Shown: positions 42,473 through 51,816 of the stretch, in pieces
Layout: each line of letters begins with the position of its first letter
How positions within the stretch are numbered: position 1 is the stretch's first letter
NCBI RefSeq assembly: GCF_024138715.1
Contig: NZ_CP092074.1
Span: 1,302,001-1,366,000 of the forward strand
Length of the DNA stretch: 64,000 bases
Source of the DNA: Emticicia sp. 21SJ11W-3
Lineage (GTDB): Bacteria > Bacteroidota > Bacteroidia > Cytophagales > Spirosomataceae
Direction of reading: 5' to 3'
Program-made: the position numbers and the translations under genes
The notes under the pieces: model-generated
Database searches by the model: none
Told to the model about the DNA's origin: nothing
Seen by the model: only the letters and a program-made list of their open reading frames with translations

Positions 42473-43936
42473 TTAAACTAATTTCCAGCCTTCGCGGTAT
42501 TGGCGTTGTACAAACTGGTTGGCCTCATCGAAGTTGGTAATCTTCATATTAGTGCCATCCCACAACAGTTTTTTACGACCATCGTAGTTGAAACCATTTT
42601 TGCCGTTAGATTTACGCAGGTTATAGCTGCGGATAGCCAGGTTACCCATCAATACTGTTTCAGTTAATGGGCCTGAGTAATCAAACGACGAAGAAAGACC
42701 TTTATGCTCTTTGCTGTTAAAGCCGGCTTTGCAAGCCTCAGCCCATGATGCCTGGTGGCCATGTTCAGGAAGCGGTTTAACGCTAGGGTCTTCTTTAGGA
42801 GTAATATCTATTTTCTCACCGGTTTTCAGATAAATCTTCGGTGTGTTTCCGTAGGTTCCGCAGGTCATAACACCTTTGGTACCAATCATTAATACACCGT
42901 TGCTGCTGTCGGCTTCTGCCAATGGTTCGTTGGCAGGAATCCACTCTGGGTGGAACGGACGGATACCACCGTCTGTCCAGTACATAGTAACAGGCGAGTT
43001 ATTGCGCTTGGTAGCAGGGAATTTAATCTGAACACTTGATGACGGAGGGCAGCCTTCAGGGTTATATTCAGGGCTCCAGTCTTTCAGAAACACCTGTCCT
43101 ACGCTACATTCTACTTCAGTTGGGTAGCCCAAACCTAAAACTCTGAACGCAGGGTCAATCAGGTGGCATCCCATATCGCCCAATGCACCGGTTCCAAAAT
43201 TCCACCATCCGCGCCATTTGAATGGGTGATAAAGCGGGTGATAGTCAACCCATGAAGCAGTACCAACCCACAAATCCCAATCCTGCGGAGTCATTGAATC
43301 AATCAGAGCAGGTTTATCTGTTGGCACGGGGTTACCTTGTGGCCATACGGGGCGGTTTGTCCAGATGTGTACATCTTTCACCACTCCAATTGTGCCTTTA
43401 TCAAGCCATTGCATCATGGCTTTTTGAGTAGGGTTAGAGGCACCTTGGTTACCCATTTGCGTAACCACTTTGTATTTTCTTGCGGCCTCGGTCAACTTAC
43501 GGGCTTCATAAATATCGTGTGTCAAAGGCTTTTGCACGTATACGTGCTTGCCCATAGACATGGCAGCCATAGCTGCTACGGCATGCTGGTGGTCTGGAGT
43601 AGAGATAGTAACTGCATCAATGTCTCCTTTCATTTGTTCCAGCATTACTCTGAAATCCTTGTAACGTTTAGCATTCGGAAACTTATCAAGGCTGCCTTTA
43701 CAACGAGCCATGTCTACATCACAAATAGCCACTACATTGTTCACACCGTTGTTGTAGGCATTAGCAATGTCTGAGCCACCTTTTCCGCCTGCACCAATGG
43801 CAGCAATATTTAGCTTATCGCTGGGTGCAATAAAACCTTTACCTAATACATGACGTGGCACAATAAAGAATCCACTGGCGGCAATAGCACCGCTTTTAAT
43901 AAAATCCCTTCTGTTCGTTGTCTTTTTGTTTTGCAT
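42473..43936 (-). CDS. Tat-exported Gfo/Idh/MocA oxidoreductase
   Basis: This 487-aa protein has a twin-arginine signal (TNRRDFIKSGAIAASGFF, about residues 7-24), so the folded enzyme would be exported with its cofactor. The Rossmann domain contains LNIAAIGAGGKGGSDIANA and the EKP-equivalent VQKPLTHDIYEA. The C-terminal domain has GDMGCHLIDPAF with the likely catalytic His and the Bacteroidota-type WDLWVGTA motif. Tat-exported Gfo/Idh proteins act on sugars in the periplasm. A good promoter lies about 100 bases upstream on the minus strand. The substrate is unknown. Confidence 0.9.
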   Translation of the reverse strand: MQNKKTTNRRDFIKSGAIAASGFFIVPRHVLGKGFIAPSDKLNIAAIGAGGKGGSDIANAYNNGVNNVVAICDVDMARCKGSLDKFPNAKRYKDFRVMLEQMKGDIDAVTISTPDHQHAVAAMAAMSMGKHVYVQKPLTHDIYEARKLTEAARKYKVVTQMGNQGASNPTQKAMMQWLDKGTIGVVKDVHIWTNRPVWPQGNPVPTDKPALIDSMTPQDWDLWVGTASWVDYHPLYHPFKWRGWWNFGTGALGDMGCHLIDPAFRVLGLGYPTEVECSVGQVFLKDWSPEYNPEGCPPSSSVQIKFPATKRNNSPVTMYWTDGGIRPFHPEWIPANEPLAEADSSNGVLMIGTKGVMTCGTYGNTPKIYLKTGEKIDITPKEDPSVKPLPEHGHQASWAEACKAGFNSKEHKGLSSSFDYSGPLTETVLMGNLAIRSYNLRKSNGKNGFNYDGRKKLLWDGTNMKITNFDEANQFVQRQYREGWKLV

Positions 43937-44037
43937 TATTGAAGAGTTGAATAGTGAAAATTAGATTTAAACCGGCACAAAATCATACTTAAATTCTGTA
44001 ACCCACAAATTTTGTATAATACGCTTGATTGGTACTT

Positions 44038-44070
44038 CAAACTTACAAAAAAATCTTTTTTCCTGGCAAA
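44038..44070 (-). promoter_or_regulatory. Promoter of the Tat-exported Gfo/Idh gene
   Basis: Read on the minus strand: -33 TTTG (44070-44067), a 21-base spacer, then -7 TAAGTTTG (44045-44038). This is a good Bacteroidota match, giving a leader of roughly 95 bases. Confidence 0.65.
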
Positions 44071-44316
44071 TTTTGTAAGATTTACATAAAAAATATTGAT
44101 TAATTTCTTTTTGAACCCTTTCAGGTTTTAAGAAACGTTTTATTCCTAATATATTACTTAACACCGTCTTGAAAATACTATTGCGGAACGTAAGAAATTT
44201 AATCTTTAATTACCTGTGTACGCTAGTGCGTTAAATAAACCGATACAGCATTTAAAAAAAGCGCCGATAAGGTTGGTAATACACACCGACCGCTGGTCAT
44301 AAAATTTATAACGTGG

Positions 44317-44347
44317 TTTGTTTTAGTCTGAATGAAAACTAAATTTG
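44317..44347 (+). promoter_or_regulatory. hslU promoter (TTTG-N19-TAAATTTG)
   Basis: TTTG at 44317-44320 and TAAATTTG at 44340-44347 with a 19-base spacer form an essentially perfect Bacteroidota promoter. It lies about 55 bases upstream of the hslU ATG. Confidence 0.75.
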
Positions 44348-44402
44348 CAGCTATGCCGTTAAGTATAACAGCAAACATATTAAATAAAAAGCTTTTTAAT
44401 AA

Positions 44403-45797
44403 ATGGCGAAAGTAATAGGTAACCTGACACCACAACAAATAGTAGAGGAGCTAGATAAATACATTATTGGCCAGAAAGACGCAAAGCGTAATGTGGCCAT
44501 TGCTTTAAGAAACCGCTGGCGCCGCATGAATGCCAGTCAGGAAATGCAGGCCGAGATAATTCCGAATAATATTCTGATGATAGGCAGCACCGGGGTAGGT
44601 AAAACCGAAATAGCCCGCCGCTTAGCTAAAATTGCGGAGGCTCCGTTTACTAAAGTGGAGGCGTCAAAGTTTACAGAGGTGGGGTATGTCGGGCGTGACT
44701 GCGAAAGCATGGTAAGAGACCTGGTAGAGCAATCGGTAAATATGGTACGGGCTGCAAAAAAAGAAGAAGTAAAAACGAAGGCATTGGATACTGTTGAAGA
44801 CACCTTGCTGGATATTCTGATACCGCCTGTAAAGGATAAAAAAGACGTTGGGTTTTCGATGGAAACAAAAAAGCAGGAGGTTGAGGATAACTCAGAAAAT
44901 CTGCTGAATGAGAAAACACGTGAGGCGTTCAGAGAAAAATTAAGAAACGGAGACCTGGACCACCGCAAAATAGAAATTGATGTGCAAACCAACGGAATGC
45001 CCAATATTGGCGTGATGGGAGGGCCTATCGATGATGTGTCGATGATGAATCTGCAGGATATGATAGGCGGTATGATGCCCAAAAAAGGTAAAAAACGCAA
45101 AGTAACCATTGCAGAAGCCAGAAAAATATTATTGGACGAAGAGGCTGCCAAACTGATAGATATGGATGAGGTAAAAGACGAAGCCATCTGGAAAGCTGAA
45201 AACCTGGGAATAATTTTTATAGATGAAATTGATAAAATTGCTTCATCGAGCGGTAAGTCGGGCGGGCCGGATGTAAGCCGTGAAGGTGTACAGCGAGACC
45301 TGCTGCCGATAGTGGAAGGAAGCACCGTGAACACCAAACATGGCTCTGTTAAGACAGATCATATATTGTTTATAGCCGCGGGGGCTTTTCATGTGGCAAA
45401 GCCTTCAGATTTGATTCCGGAATTACAGGGGCGTTTCCCGATCAGAGTTGAGCTGGAAAGCCTGACAGAAGAAAACTTTTTTCAGATTTTGCAAACACCT
45501 AAAAATGCTTTGACGCGCCAGTATGAAGCCATGCTGGAAGCCGAGGACGTTAGCCTGAGTTTTGATACCGAGGCACTGCGAGAAATTGCCCGTATTGCCT
45601 TTTATGCCAATAGTGAGGTTGAAAACATTGGCGCCAGAAGGCTACAAACCGTAATGAGCCATTTGCTGAATGAGATTATGTTTGATGTACCCGATAAAAT
45701 TGGCGCTAATGCCCGGATTGTTATCACTAAAGATATGGTGAACGACAGGCTGGCAGGTCTGGTTAAAAACAAAGATTTAAGCCAGTTTATATTGTAA
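44403..45797 (+). CDS. hslU: ATP-dependent protease ATPase subunit HslU
   Basis: This 464-aa AAA+ unfoldase feeds proteins to the HslV peptidase. It has LTPQQIVEELDKYIIGQKDAKRNVAIALRNRWRR at the N-terminus, Walker A GSTGVGKTEIARR, the substrate-gripping pore loop GYVGRDCESM, Walker B IIFIDEIDKIA, and a C-terminal sensor-2/domain-2 region with NIGARRLQTVMSHLLNEI. The C-terminus ends LSQFIL, the type that inserts into HslV. No hslV gene is in this window, which is not unusual outside proteobacteria. It is monocistronic, with its own promoter and terminator. Confidence 0.95.
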   Translation: MAKVIGNLTPQQIVEELDKYIIGQKDAKRNVAIALRNRWRRMNASQEMQAEIIPNNILMIGSTGVGKTEIARRLAKIAEAPFTKVEASKFTEVGYVGRDCESMVRDLVEQSVNMVRAAKKEEVKTKALDTVEDTLLDILIPPVKDKKDVGFSMETKKQEVEDNSENLLNEKTREAFREKLRNGDLDHRKIEIDVQTNGMPNIGVMGGPIDDVSMMNLQDMIGGMMPKKGKKRKVTIAEARKILLDEEAAKLIDMDEVKDEAIWKAENLGIIFIDEIDKIASSSGKSGGPDVSREGVQRDLLPIVEGSTVNTKHGSVKTDHILFIAAGAFHVAKPSDLIPELQGRFPIRVELESLTEENFFQILQTPKNALTRQYEAMLEAEDVSLSFDTEALREIARIAFYANSEVENIGARRLQTVMSHLLNEIMFDVPDKIGANARIVITKDMVNDRLAGLVKNKDLSQFIL

Positions 45798-45810
45798 AAC
45801 TTTGGAATAT

Positions 45811-45856
45811 AAATCAAAAAGCCACTGTCTGAAGAAAGATAGTGGCTTTTTGATTT
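45811..45856. terminator. Bidirectional intrinsic terminator
   Basis: A perfect 16-bp stem (AAATCAAAAAGCCACT and its complement) with a 14-base loop is the longest stem in this window. It ends both hslU and the convergent lipoprotein gene. Confidence 0.9.
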
Positions 45857-45864
45857 ATAAATGG

Positions 45865-46761
45865 TTATTTTTTCTTTGGGTAATAATACAAATAAGAGAT
45901 GGCGTTCTGGCCGTCTGGCCTTTCGCTGTTGGTAAAATAGCCTTTCCCGTTTTTATCAAAGCAGAAACCTTCTCCCTGCGGCTCCTGCACGTAAGGCAGT
46001 AATTTGTCGCGAGTTCTGGCAAGCGCCTGAGGTATGGTTTCTCCATCTTTACGGTACCAGTAAAAAAGTGTAAAGTAGTTTCTGATAACAATTTCTTTAC
46101 CGTCTGATGATATCCCGCCGCTGGTAACATAGGTAATGGGTAAAGTCTGTAAAAACTCTGCCGTTTGATTTTCTGTAACAGACTGAGGATATTTAAGCCT
46201 GTACAGCCGTACATTAAACTCTCTTTTCGAAACTATATAAATGTCTTTGGTCTGAGGGTCTATCAGCATACATTCGGCGTCACGGCTACCGTCAGGATAT
46301 TGAAAGGCTATGCGGTCAAAACTGGTAACGGGTTGTAATGATTGCGGCTCAACGAACCGATAAATGTAATACTGGTTATTATAAACCGCATCATTGTCTC
46401 CAATTTCGGCCAGGTATAGGTAGGTTTTGCCAGCCTCAGGGCCGGGGCCAATAGATATGTCTTCCCAGTCGCGGTTAGGGAAAGGCATTTTTACCGACCC
46501 TTTGTATTGCCCCTCATGTGCAAACAAATAAATATTATTGGGGTTATCGCCATCTTCCTGCACCCAGACGTTCCCCGGCATACTGCGGCTGTCGCATACA
46601 CCAGAAGCTTCATTGGCTATATCTTCCGGCAATCTGGCCATTACCGGCACCGTTTCATATTCAGGAATTACCTCTGTTACGGGGGTTGGGTCTGGTTTTT
46701 TAAACCAGTCGCAAGAACTTATAAATAACGAAACTAATACGTAAATCAGTGTTTTTCTCAT
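45865..46761 (-). CDS. Putative beta-propeller lipoprotein
   Basis: This lipoprotein is about 298 aa (signal MRKTLIYVLVSLFISSC, Cys17). The rest has the repeating strand-turn pattern of a beta-propeller: ASGVCDSRSMPGNVWVQEDGDNPNNIYLF, WEDISIGPGPEAGKTYLYLAEIGDN, DAECMLIDPQTKDIYIVSKRE and GEGFCFDKNGKGYFTNSE. The motif W-E-D-I followed by AEIGDN suggests a calcium- or sugar-binding propeller rather than a known enzyme. It is a single gene facing hslU. The ATG at 46761 is chosen over a TTG at 46782 because it starts at the lipoprotein signal. I can name no substrate. Confidence 0.65.
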   Translation of the reverse strand: MRKTLIYVLVSLFISSCDWFKKPDPTPVTEVIPEYETVPVMARLPEDIANEASGVCDSRSMPGNVWVQEDGDNPNNIYLFAHEGQYKGSVKMPFPNRDWEDISIGPGPEAGKTYLYLAEIGDNDAVYNNQYYIYRFVEPQSLQPVTSFDRIAFQYPDGSRDAECMLIDPQTKDIYIVSKREFNVRLYRLKYPQSVTENQTAEFLQTLPITYVTSGGISSDGKEIVIRNYFTLFYWYRKDGETIPQALARTRDKLLPYVQEPQGEGFCFDKNGKGYFTNSERPDGQNAISYLYYYPKKK

Positions 46762-46879
46762 TCGGTTACCGGCAACATTCAATGCAAAGAAAACGATTAT
46801 GCCACTAAGTTATCAGGTTTAATAAATATTTAATGGCTTAGCCACGCCACCGGTGCACAAATTATTATTCTACGGACAA

Positions 46880-47287
46880 TTAAAAATCAATTTTCTGGTT
46901 TCTGGCTGCTTTTTTGTCTGAATCAATTTTTTTTGTCTTCAACCTTTTTTCTACTGCAGCCAGCGAGGGTTTTGTGGCTCGTCTTTTCTTGGCTTCATGC
47001 AGAGATTTTTCAAGTAATTTGTAAAACTTCTGCACCACCAGTTCTTTGTTTTGCAACTGGCTTCTTTTTTCCTGCGAGCTAATCAACAAAACGGTTTCTT
47101 GTACCAGTTGGCTTTGAAGCTTTTCATATAGCCTTTGTTTTTGGGTATCTGTCAGTAGGGCAGAGGTAGCAATGTTGAATCTAAGCTCTACTTTTGTTTC
47201 CACCTTATTTACATTCTGTCCGCCCGGGCCGCCACTTCTGGCAGTAGCGAACTCAAATTCAGGCGAAAAATCTATATCTTTTATCAT
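46880..47287 (-). CDS. arfB: Peptidyl-tRNA hydrolase ArfB (ribosome rescue)
   Basis: This 135-aa class-I release-factor homologue rescues ribosomes stalled on broken mRNA. It has the catalytic GGQ in ATARSGGPGGQNVNKVETKVELRF and the basic C-terminal tail (SLHEAKKRRATKPSLAAVEKRLKTKKIDSDKKAARNQK) that enters the empty mRNA channel. It lacks the stop-codon-recognition domain, as expected for ArfB/YaeJ. It lies 19 bases downstream of dnaG on the same strand and is probably cotranscribed. Confidence 0.93.
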   Translation of the reverse strand: MIKDIDFSPEFEFATARSGGPGGQNVNKVETKVELRFNIATSALLTDTQKQRLYEKLQSQLVQETVLLISSQEKRSQLQNKELVVQKFYKLLEKSLHEAKKRRATKPSLAAVEKRLKTKKIDSDKKAARNQKIDF

Positions 47288-47306
47288 GGTTTTATATTCT
47301 GTATAA

Positions 47307-49280
47307 TTAGCCCTGCACCACCGTGCCCAAAAGTGCAGCCAATTTTTTAATGATTCCTTTCAGTTCCATCATTTTTACCAGTATTTGCTCTTGCGTTTCA
47401 AAAGATTCCGTTTCAATGAGTTCCTTACTTAGTTTTTCCATCTCTATTTCAAAGCGGCTTTTTTTTAACCTCAGCACGTTGGTGTAAACCATTTCGTCTA
47501 GTTTATCACTTTCTAATGGAACGTATATTTCAAATTTCTCCCAGTTTTCGCTCAGCTGATGTGGAGACGAAAGCCAGTTAATGCTTAAGGTCTGAATTTC
47601 AATATCCTGATGGCTGGTAAAGTAAGAAGTGTCCGGAATTTCGCCTCTTTGATGAAACTCCCGGCATATATCCAGTATTTTCTGGTAAGATGCCGTTTCA
47701 AAAGTTATATCCTGAATTTCATTAAAAATATAGTCGGTAAGAGTAAAGTCTATGTTTTCTGCAACGTTTTTCTCCAAAACATGGGTGCCGTAACATACCA
47801 GCAGCCTTACACATTCTTCTTCATGATAAGACAAGGCACTCCGTTTCACGGTTCTGGCTGTCTCTTCCATACCCGGCACAAAGGTATCAGGCTCGGGCGC
47901 TACAAATGCGTTGATATCACCCAGTGGATTGGTCCTCTGCTGCCTTTGTCTGTCGCGGTCGGTATCCTGCCTCTTTTTCTGAAATATTTTATTGCCTTCA
48001 GTAATCAGGATGTGCTCATCAATACTAAGCAAAGAGGCCACCTCTTTATAAAATACCGAACGTTTGATGGAGTCCGGAATCTTAGAGATGGTTTCTACCA
48101 GGTCTTTTATCAGTTCAGCACGCTTAAGGGCGTCTGTGCCCAAGTCTTTCAATGAAATCTCGGTCTTGAACCTGATAAAATCCTTCTGGGTATGCTTTAC
48201 GTATTCTTTAAAAGCCTGGCTGCCAACTTTCTGAACAAAACTGTCGGGGTCGTCTCCATCCGGAAACACCACTGCCTTCACATTCAGGCCTTCTTCCAGA
48301 ATAATGTCTATTCCTCTTAATGATGCTTTAATACCGGCGGCGTCGCCGTCATACAAAACGGTTATGTTTTCGGTAAATCTTCTGATTAGCTGAATCTGCT
48401 CTTTGGTAAGCGAAGTGCCGGACGAAGCCACTACGTTTTCTATACCTGCCTGATTTAACGAAACAACGTCGGTATAACCTTCTACCAGATAACAGTTTTC
48501 TTCCTGCCTGATAGGATTCTTGGCCTGCGCTATACCATATACTATATTACTTTTATGATATACAGCCGTTTCGGGCGAATTAAGATACTTGGGGGCGTTG
48601 GGGTCTTTTTTCAGAATCCTGGCACCAAATGCAATAGGTTTGCCTGCTACATTATGAATCGGGAAAATTACCCGTCCTCTGAAACGGTCTATCGGTTCGC
48701 GCCCTTCTTTCAGTATAGTCAGGCCGGCTTTTTCAAGTATATCCAGTGTGAAACCGTTCTTAAGCGCATGTTTGGTAAAAACATCCCGTCCGTCAGAACT
48801 ATAGCCCAGGTCAAATTTCCTGATGGTCTGGTGGTTAAACCCCCGTTCTTTAAAATAGCTCAGCCCGATGCTCTCGCCCTCAGGGGTTTGCCAAAGTTGG
48901 TCCTGATAAAATTTATTGGCAAAATCCAGGGCTATAAAAAGGCTTTCCTTTTCGTTCTGAACCTGCTGTTCTTCGCTGGTATATTCCTGCTCGGCTACTT
49001 CTATACCATATTTTTTAGCCAGGTGTCTCAGTGCCTCGGGGTATCCTATACCTTCAATGTCCATCACAAACCTTACAGAATCACCGGCCTTGCCACAACC
49101 AAAGCATTTATAAATGCCTTTTGATGGCGACACCGAGAATGATGGCGTTTTTTCATTATGAAAAGGGCAGCAGGCTATCATGTTTGCTCCCCGCTTTTTG
49201 AGAGAAACATAATCGCCCACAACCTCAACTATATCGGCGGCCTGAATAATCTGCTGTACGGTATCCTGATCTATTCGCAT
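47307..49280 (-). CDS. dnaG: DNA primase
   Basis: This is the replication primase, 657 aa. The N-terminal zinc domain (CCPFHNEKTPSFSVSP...YKCFGCGKAGD) binds template. The TOPRIM catalytic core (about 255-340) has VEGYTDVVSLNQAG, VLYDGDAAGIKASLRGIDIILEEG and DGDDPDSFV. The C-terminal part differs from the E. coli helicase-binding domain but has the expected helical content (about 480-650). It makes RNA primers for DnaB-dependent replication. Upstream it diverges from the TRIC-type channel gene across only 72 bases. Confidence 0.94.
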   Translation of the reverse strand: MRIDQDTVQQIIQAADIVEVVGDYVSLKKRGANMIACCPFHNEKTPSFSVSPSKGIYKCFGCGKAGDSVRFVMDIEGIGYPEALRHLAKKYGIEVAEQEYTSEEQQVQNEKESLFIALDFANKFYQDQLWQTPEGESIGLSYFKERGFNHQTIRKFDLGYSSDGRDVFTKHALKNGFTLDILEKAGLTILKEGREPIDRFRGRVIFPIHNVAGKPIAFGARILKKDPNAPKYLNSPETAVYHKSNIVYGIAQAKNPIRQEENCYLVEGYTDVVSLNQAGIENVVASSGTSLTKEQIQLIRRFTENITVLYDGDAAGIKASLRGIDIILEEGLNVKAVVFPDGDDPDSFVQKVGSQAFKEYVKHTQKDFIRFKTEISLKDLGTDALKRAELIKDLVETISKIPDSIKRSVFYKEVASLLSIDEHILITEGNKIFQKKRQDTDRDRQRQQRTNPLGDINAFVAPEPDTFVPGMEETARTVKRSALSYHEEECVRLLVCYGTHVLEKNVAENIDFTLTDYIFNEIQDITFETASYQKILDICREFHQRGEIPDTSYFTSHQDIEIQTLSINWLSSPHQLSENWEKFEIYVPLESDKLDEMVYTNVLRLKKSRFEIEMEKLSKELIETESFETQEQILVKMMELKGIIKKLAALLGTVVQG

Positions 49281-49352
49281 GTACCAAATTTACTGTAAAA
49301 ACATAAAAATGACGTTTTTACTACTATTTTTGTTGCAAAACTACTAAAACTA

Positions 49353-49964
49353 ATGGAATTTTTTACATTTATAAATATTGGTGGCACCATTGCTTTTGCG
49401 GCTTCAGGCACTATGGCGGCTATGCGCAAAGACCTAGACATCTTCGGCCTGGTTGTTATCGCCTTTGTTACTTCTGTTGGCGGTGGTACCATACGTGATA
49501 TGCTCATTGGGCATCTGCCTGTGCGCTGGATTCTGGATTCTACAATAATAATACTGATTGTGATGGTAGCAATGGTTACGGTTATTTTCAGACACAGGAT
49601 TGTGCATCTTGATAAAACCCTTACCTTGTTCGATTCCCTCGGGCTTGGTTTTTTTGCGCTCAGGGGCATCCAGGAAGGTATATCCGCAGGGCTTAATGTC
49701 CCTTCCTGTATTATTCTGGGTACCATAACTGCCTGTTTTGGTGGTGTAATAAGAGATATTTTCCTTAATGAAATACCTGCGCTTTTCAGAACAGGCCAGT
49801 TGTATGCTACCGTTTGTATCATAGGAGGCAGTTTCTACTTTGCCCTTCGCAAGTTAAACCTGTCTGTTGAAGTAATAGATATCATAACCGTTTTATGTAT
49901 TTTTGGAATTCGTACACTGGCTATCAGCAAAAATATATCGTTGCCAAAAATCAATAAAATGTAA
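49353..49964 (+). CDS. Trimeric intracellular cation channel (TRIC/UPF0126) family protein
   Basis: This 203-aa polytopic membrane protein has seven helices and the two family motifs: NIGGTIAFAASGTMAAMRKDLDIFGLVVIAFVTSVGGGTIRD and LGLGFFALRGIQEGISAGL. GTITACFGGVIRDIFLNEIPALF repeats the first motif, reflecting the internal three-helix duplication of the family. It would conduct monovalent cations or transport small solutes. It begins the long plus-strand run of the 49-64 kb region but may not belong functionally to the haloperoxidase-type locus. Confidence 0.9.
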   Translation: MEFFTFINIGGTIAFAASGTMAAMRKDLDIFGLVVIAFVTSVGGGTIRDMLIGHLPVRWILDSTIIILIVMVAMVTVIFRHRIVHLDKTLTLFDSLGLGFFALRGIQEGISAGLNVPSCIILGTITACFGGVIRDIFLNEIPALFRTGQLYATVCIIGGSFYFALRKLNLSVEVIDIITVLCIFGIRTLAISKNISLPKINKM

Positions 49965-49990
49965 AAAGTTGTTGGAAAATTTCAATTTAA

Positions 49991-50566
49991 TTGATTTATT
50001 TGTTGCATGAACCAAAATTACTACTGAAAAAAGTCGCTTCCATATCGCTTCTTGCATTGCTGGTGTGTAATATGCTGGGCTCTACGTTTGTCATGCTTTT
50101 AGACAAATGGCAGGAGGAACGCGTAGTACACGCAAATGTGACTTTTCAGGAAAAAGGAGAGTTTCTGGTTATGAAAGTGCCAATGGCCATTCCGTATATG
50201 GCCAGTTGGAGCGAGTCTGAAGAGACAGACGGTCTCATTATCTTCAAAGGCGATTTTTTCCGTACTTATCAGCGCAAATTTGAAAGTGATACCCTTTACA
50301 CTTATTGCAAGAAAGAAAATGCAAGCCGCGAGAACGTTTTCAGTTTGCTGCAACAGGTAAAAAAACAGGTAAACGATGAGCCCACCGGCTCTGGTAAAAA
50401 GGCGCTCAATTTTTTTAAGAATCTCACTAAAGATTATACTCAGTTCGGTAGTAGCACAATTGCCTACTTCTGGGTTGAAGACCTCCCGTTAAAAATCTAC
50501 ACTTATCAGGAGTTTATTCCTGCTTCAACGTTATTTGTTAATTCTCCACCTCCCGATTTAGCTTAA
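49991..50566 (+). CDS. Hypothetical membrane-anchored protein, related to the gene at the window end
   Basis: This protein is up to 191 aa, starting with an anchor (LLKKVASISLLALLVCNMLG). A domain with EFLVMKVPMAIPYMASWSESEE, GLIIFKGDFFRTYQRKFESDTLYTYCKKE and a C-terminus PPPDLA follows. The pattern VKVPLAIPY...VDGxIxxxGxxYxxxKRKxxxDTL belongs, to my recollection, to uncharacterised Bacteroidota proteins frequently found beside TonB-receptor genes. There is no in-frame ATG before the anchor. The listed start is a TTG at 49991; CTG at 50024 matches the beginning of the related gene near 63.8 kb. Function unknown. Confidence 0.6.
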   Translation: MIYLLHEPKLLLKKVASISLLALLVCNMLGSTFVMLLDKWQEERVVHANVTFQEKGEFLVMKVPMAIPYMASWSESEETDGLIIFKGDFFRTYQRKFESDTLYTYCKKENASRENVFSLLQQVKKQVNDEPTGSGKKALNFFKNLTKDYTQFGSSTIAYFWVEDLPLKIYTYQEFIPASTLFVNSPPPDLA

Positions 50567-50821
50567 TACAGTCTTTTCTACAAATTTTATGCCTTGCCGC
50601 CTTGGTTTATGCCCAAAGCGCAATGTATGAATGCATCCGCTCAAATCTATACTTCTTATGTGGTAAGTTGTGCCAATGCCCGGCACTAAACATAGACCTT
50701 TGTTCATGAACGCCCTCTTTGGCCGTTCTTAATAATCTGTCTGTGCGTTTAGGTTGGGGTACGGTATTGACTTGCACATGGGTTACATGACTGTTTTTAA
50801 CTAAAAACTTACTATTCTAAA
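50567..50821. other. Upstream region of the haloperoxidase-type locus
   Basis: This 255-base gap precedes the first barrel gene. A forward reading frame (50542-50709, no ATG before its hydrophobic part) encodes a signal-peptide-like LCLAALVYAQS followed by a cysteine-rich tail, possibly a gene remnant. No strong promoter match was found. Confidence 0.4.
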
Positions 50822-51742
50822 ATGAAATTATTTTACAAGTTTTTACTTGTGCTGGTAGGTGGTGCGGTTTTCAATGCGCAAGCCCAAATGCCTCATGACG
50901 CCATTTATATGAACAAAAAATCTATTTGTATAGCTACAACCTATTCAAATAGCCAGTGGAGCGAATATTGGGAGAATAAATTAAAACGCGAAAATTTCAA
51001 TATAGGTACGCACACTACACAAAGTGTTATGCCTATGATAGCCTACGGTATTACCAAAAAACTGAATGTTCTTGCCGGCTTACCTTATGTGTGGACAAAA
51101 ACCAGCGCAGGTAATCTGATGGGGCAGCAGGGTTTTCAGGATGTATCGGTATGGTTAAAATACAATATGGTGCAATCGGCAAACGGCCTTTCCTTGCATG
51201 GAGTATTGGGCGGCTCGTTACCGGTAAGCAACTATGTACCAGATTTTCTCCCGATGTCAATTGGCCTTAAATCCAAAACAGCTACTGCACGTTTAATTGC
51301 TCACTACAAGCATACTTCTGGTTTTTATATTACCGCACACGGAAGCTACGTTTTCCGCAGTAATATAAAGGTAGACAGAGATGCCTATTACGCTTACGAC
51401 AAAGTTTATAACACCAATGAAATAAGCATGCCTAACGCTACTGATGTAGCCGCCCGGATGGGTTACTACAAAAAAGGGATTCAGGCCGAATTATTCATTG
51501 ACAAAAACACTTGCGTAGGCGGAGATTACATCCGTAGAAACGATATGCCTTTTCCGACGAATAACATGAAATCATCGGGCGTAGGTTTCTATGGTAAGTT
51601 TCAGCCAAAAAATGTAGGGTTCAATGTAATGATCAGAAGAGTAATAGATGGCGAAAACATGGGCCAGGCTACTACAATATCAGCCGGTTTCCTGTATCAG
51701 ATAAATTTCAAGAGTAAGTCTGAACAGGTAACAAAAAAATAA
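50822..51742 (+). CDS. Outer-membrane beta-barrel protein (transporter-like)
   Basis: This 306-aa exported protein has a signal peptide (1-22, ending NAQAQ). The rest alternates polar and hydrophobic residues in short strands separated by Gly/Asn turns (MPMIAYGITKKLNVLAGLPYVWT, GVLGGSLPVSNYV, FYITAHGSYVFRSNI, TISAGFLYQINF), the pattern of a 12-14-strand barrel. It resembles the MetA-pathway phenol-degradation transporter family in outline. It begins a run of ten closely spaced plus-strand genes. Two cysteines (SICIA and NTCVGG) are notable. Passage of a hydrophobic or aromatic solute is inference only. Confidence 0.7.
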   Translation: MKLFYKFLLVLVGGAVFNAQAQMPHDAIYMNKKSICIATTYSNSQWSEYWENKLKRENFNIGTHTTQSVMPMIAYGITKKLNVLAGLPYVWTKTSAGNLMGQQGFQDVSVWLKYNMVQSANGLSLHGVLGGSLPVSNYVPDFLPMSIGLKSKTATARLIAHYKHTSGFYITAHGSYVFRSNIKVDRDAYYAYDKVYNTNEISMPNATDVAARMGYYKKGIQAELFIDKNTCVGGDYIRRNDMPFPTNNMKSSGVGFYGKFQPKNVGFNVMIRRVIDGENMGQATTISAGFLYQINFKSKSEQVTKK

Positions 51743-51816
51743 AATTTGCAGAAAAGATTTCTAACAGAAAATTTGCTTCCCCGGGCAGTTCGCTCAATTG
51801 AATACGGGGCCGTAAT

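Larger units (their letters stand above)
43937..44402. other. Divergent regulatory region (Tat Gfo/Idh / hslU)
   Basis: This 466-base, AT-rich gap is the longest in the window without a gene. It carries a two-part promoter facing each flank (minus 44038-44070 and plus 44317-44347). The 100-odd bases between them hold short A/T-rich direct repeats but no ORF of note and no recognised RNA gene. Confidence 0.6.

Noticed and set aside
44537-45337. A 266-codon open frame on the minus strand antisense to hslU
   Set aside because: Ser/Ile/Pro-rich translation typical of a reverse-complement shadow. The plus strand carries an intact, unmistakable hslU.
49285-49292. TAAATTTG on the minus strand directly before the dnaG start
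   Set aside because: It lies too close to the ATG for a normal leader and has no -33 partner at the right distance, so it was not called a promoter.
49325-49332. TATTTTTG upstream of the TRIC-type channel gene
   Set aside because: It fits a -7 box, but no TTTG lies 19-21 bases upstream. Such octamers arise by chance in AT-rich gaps.
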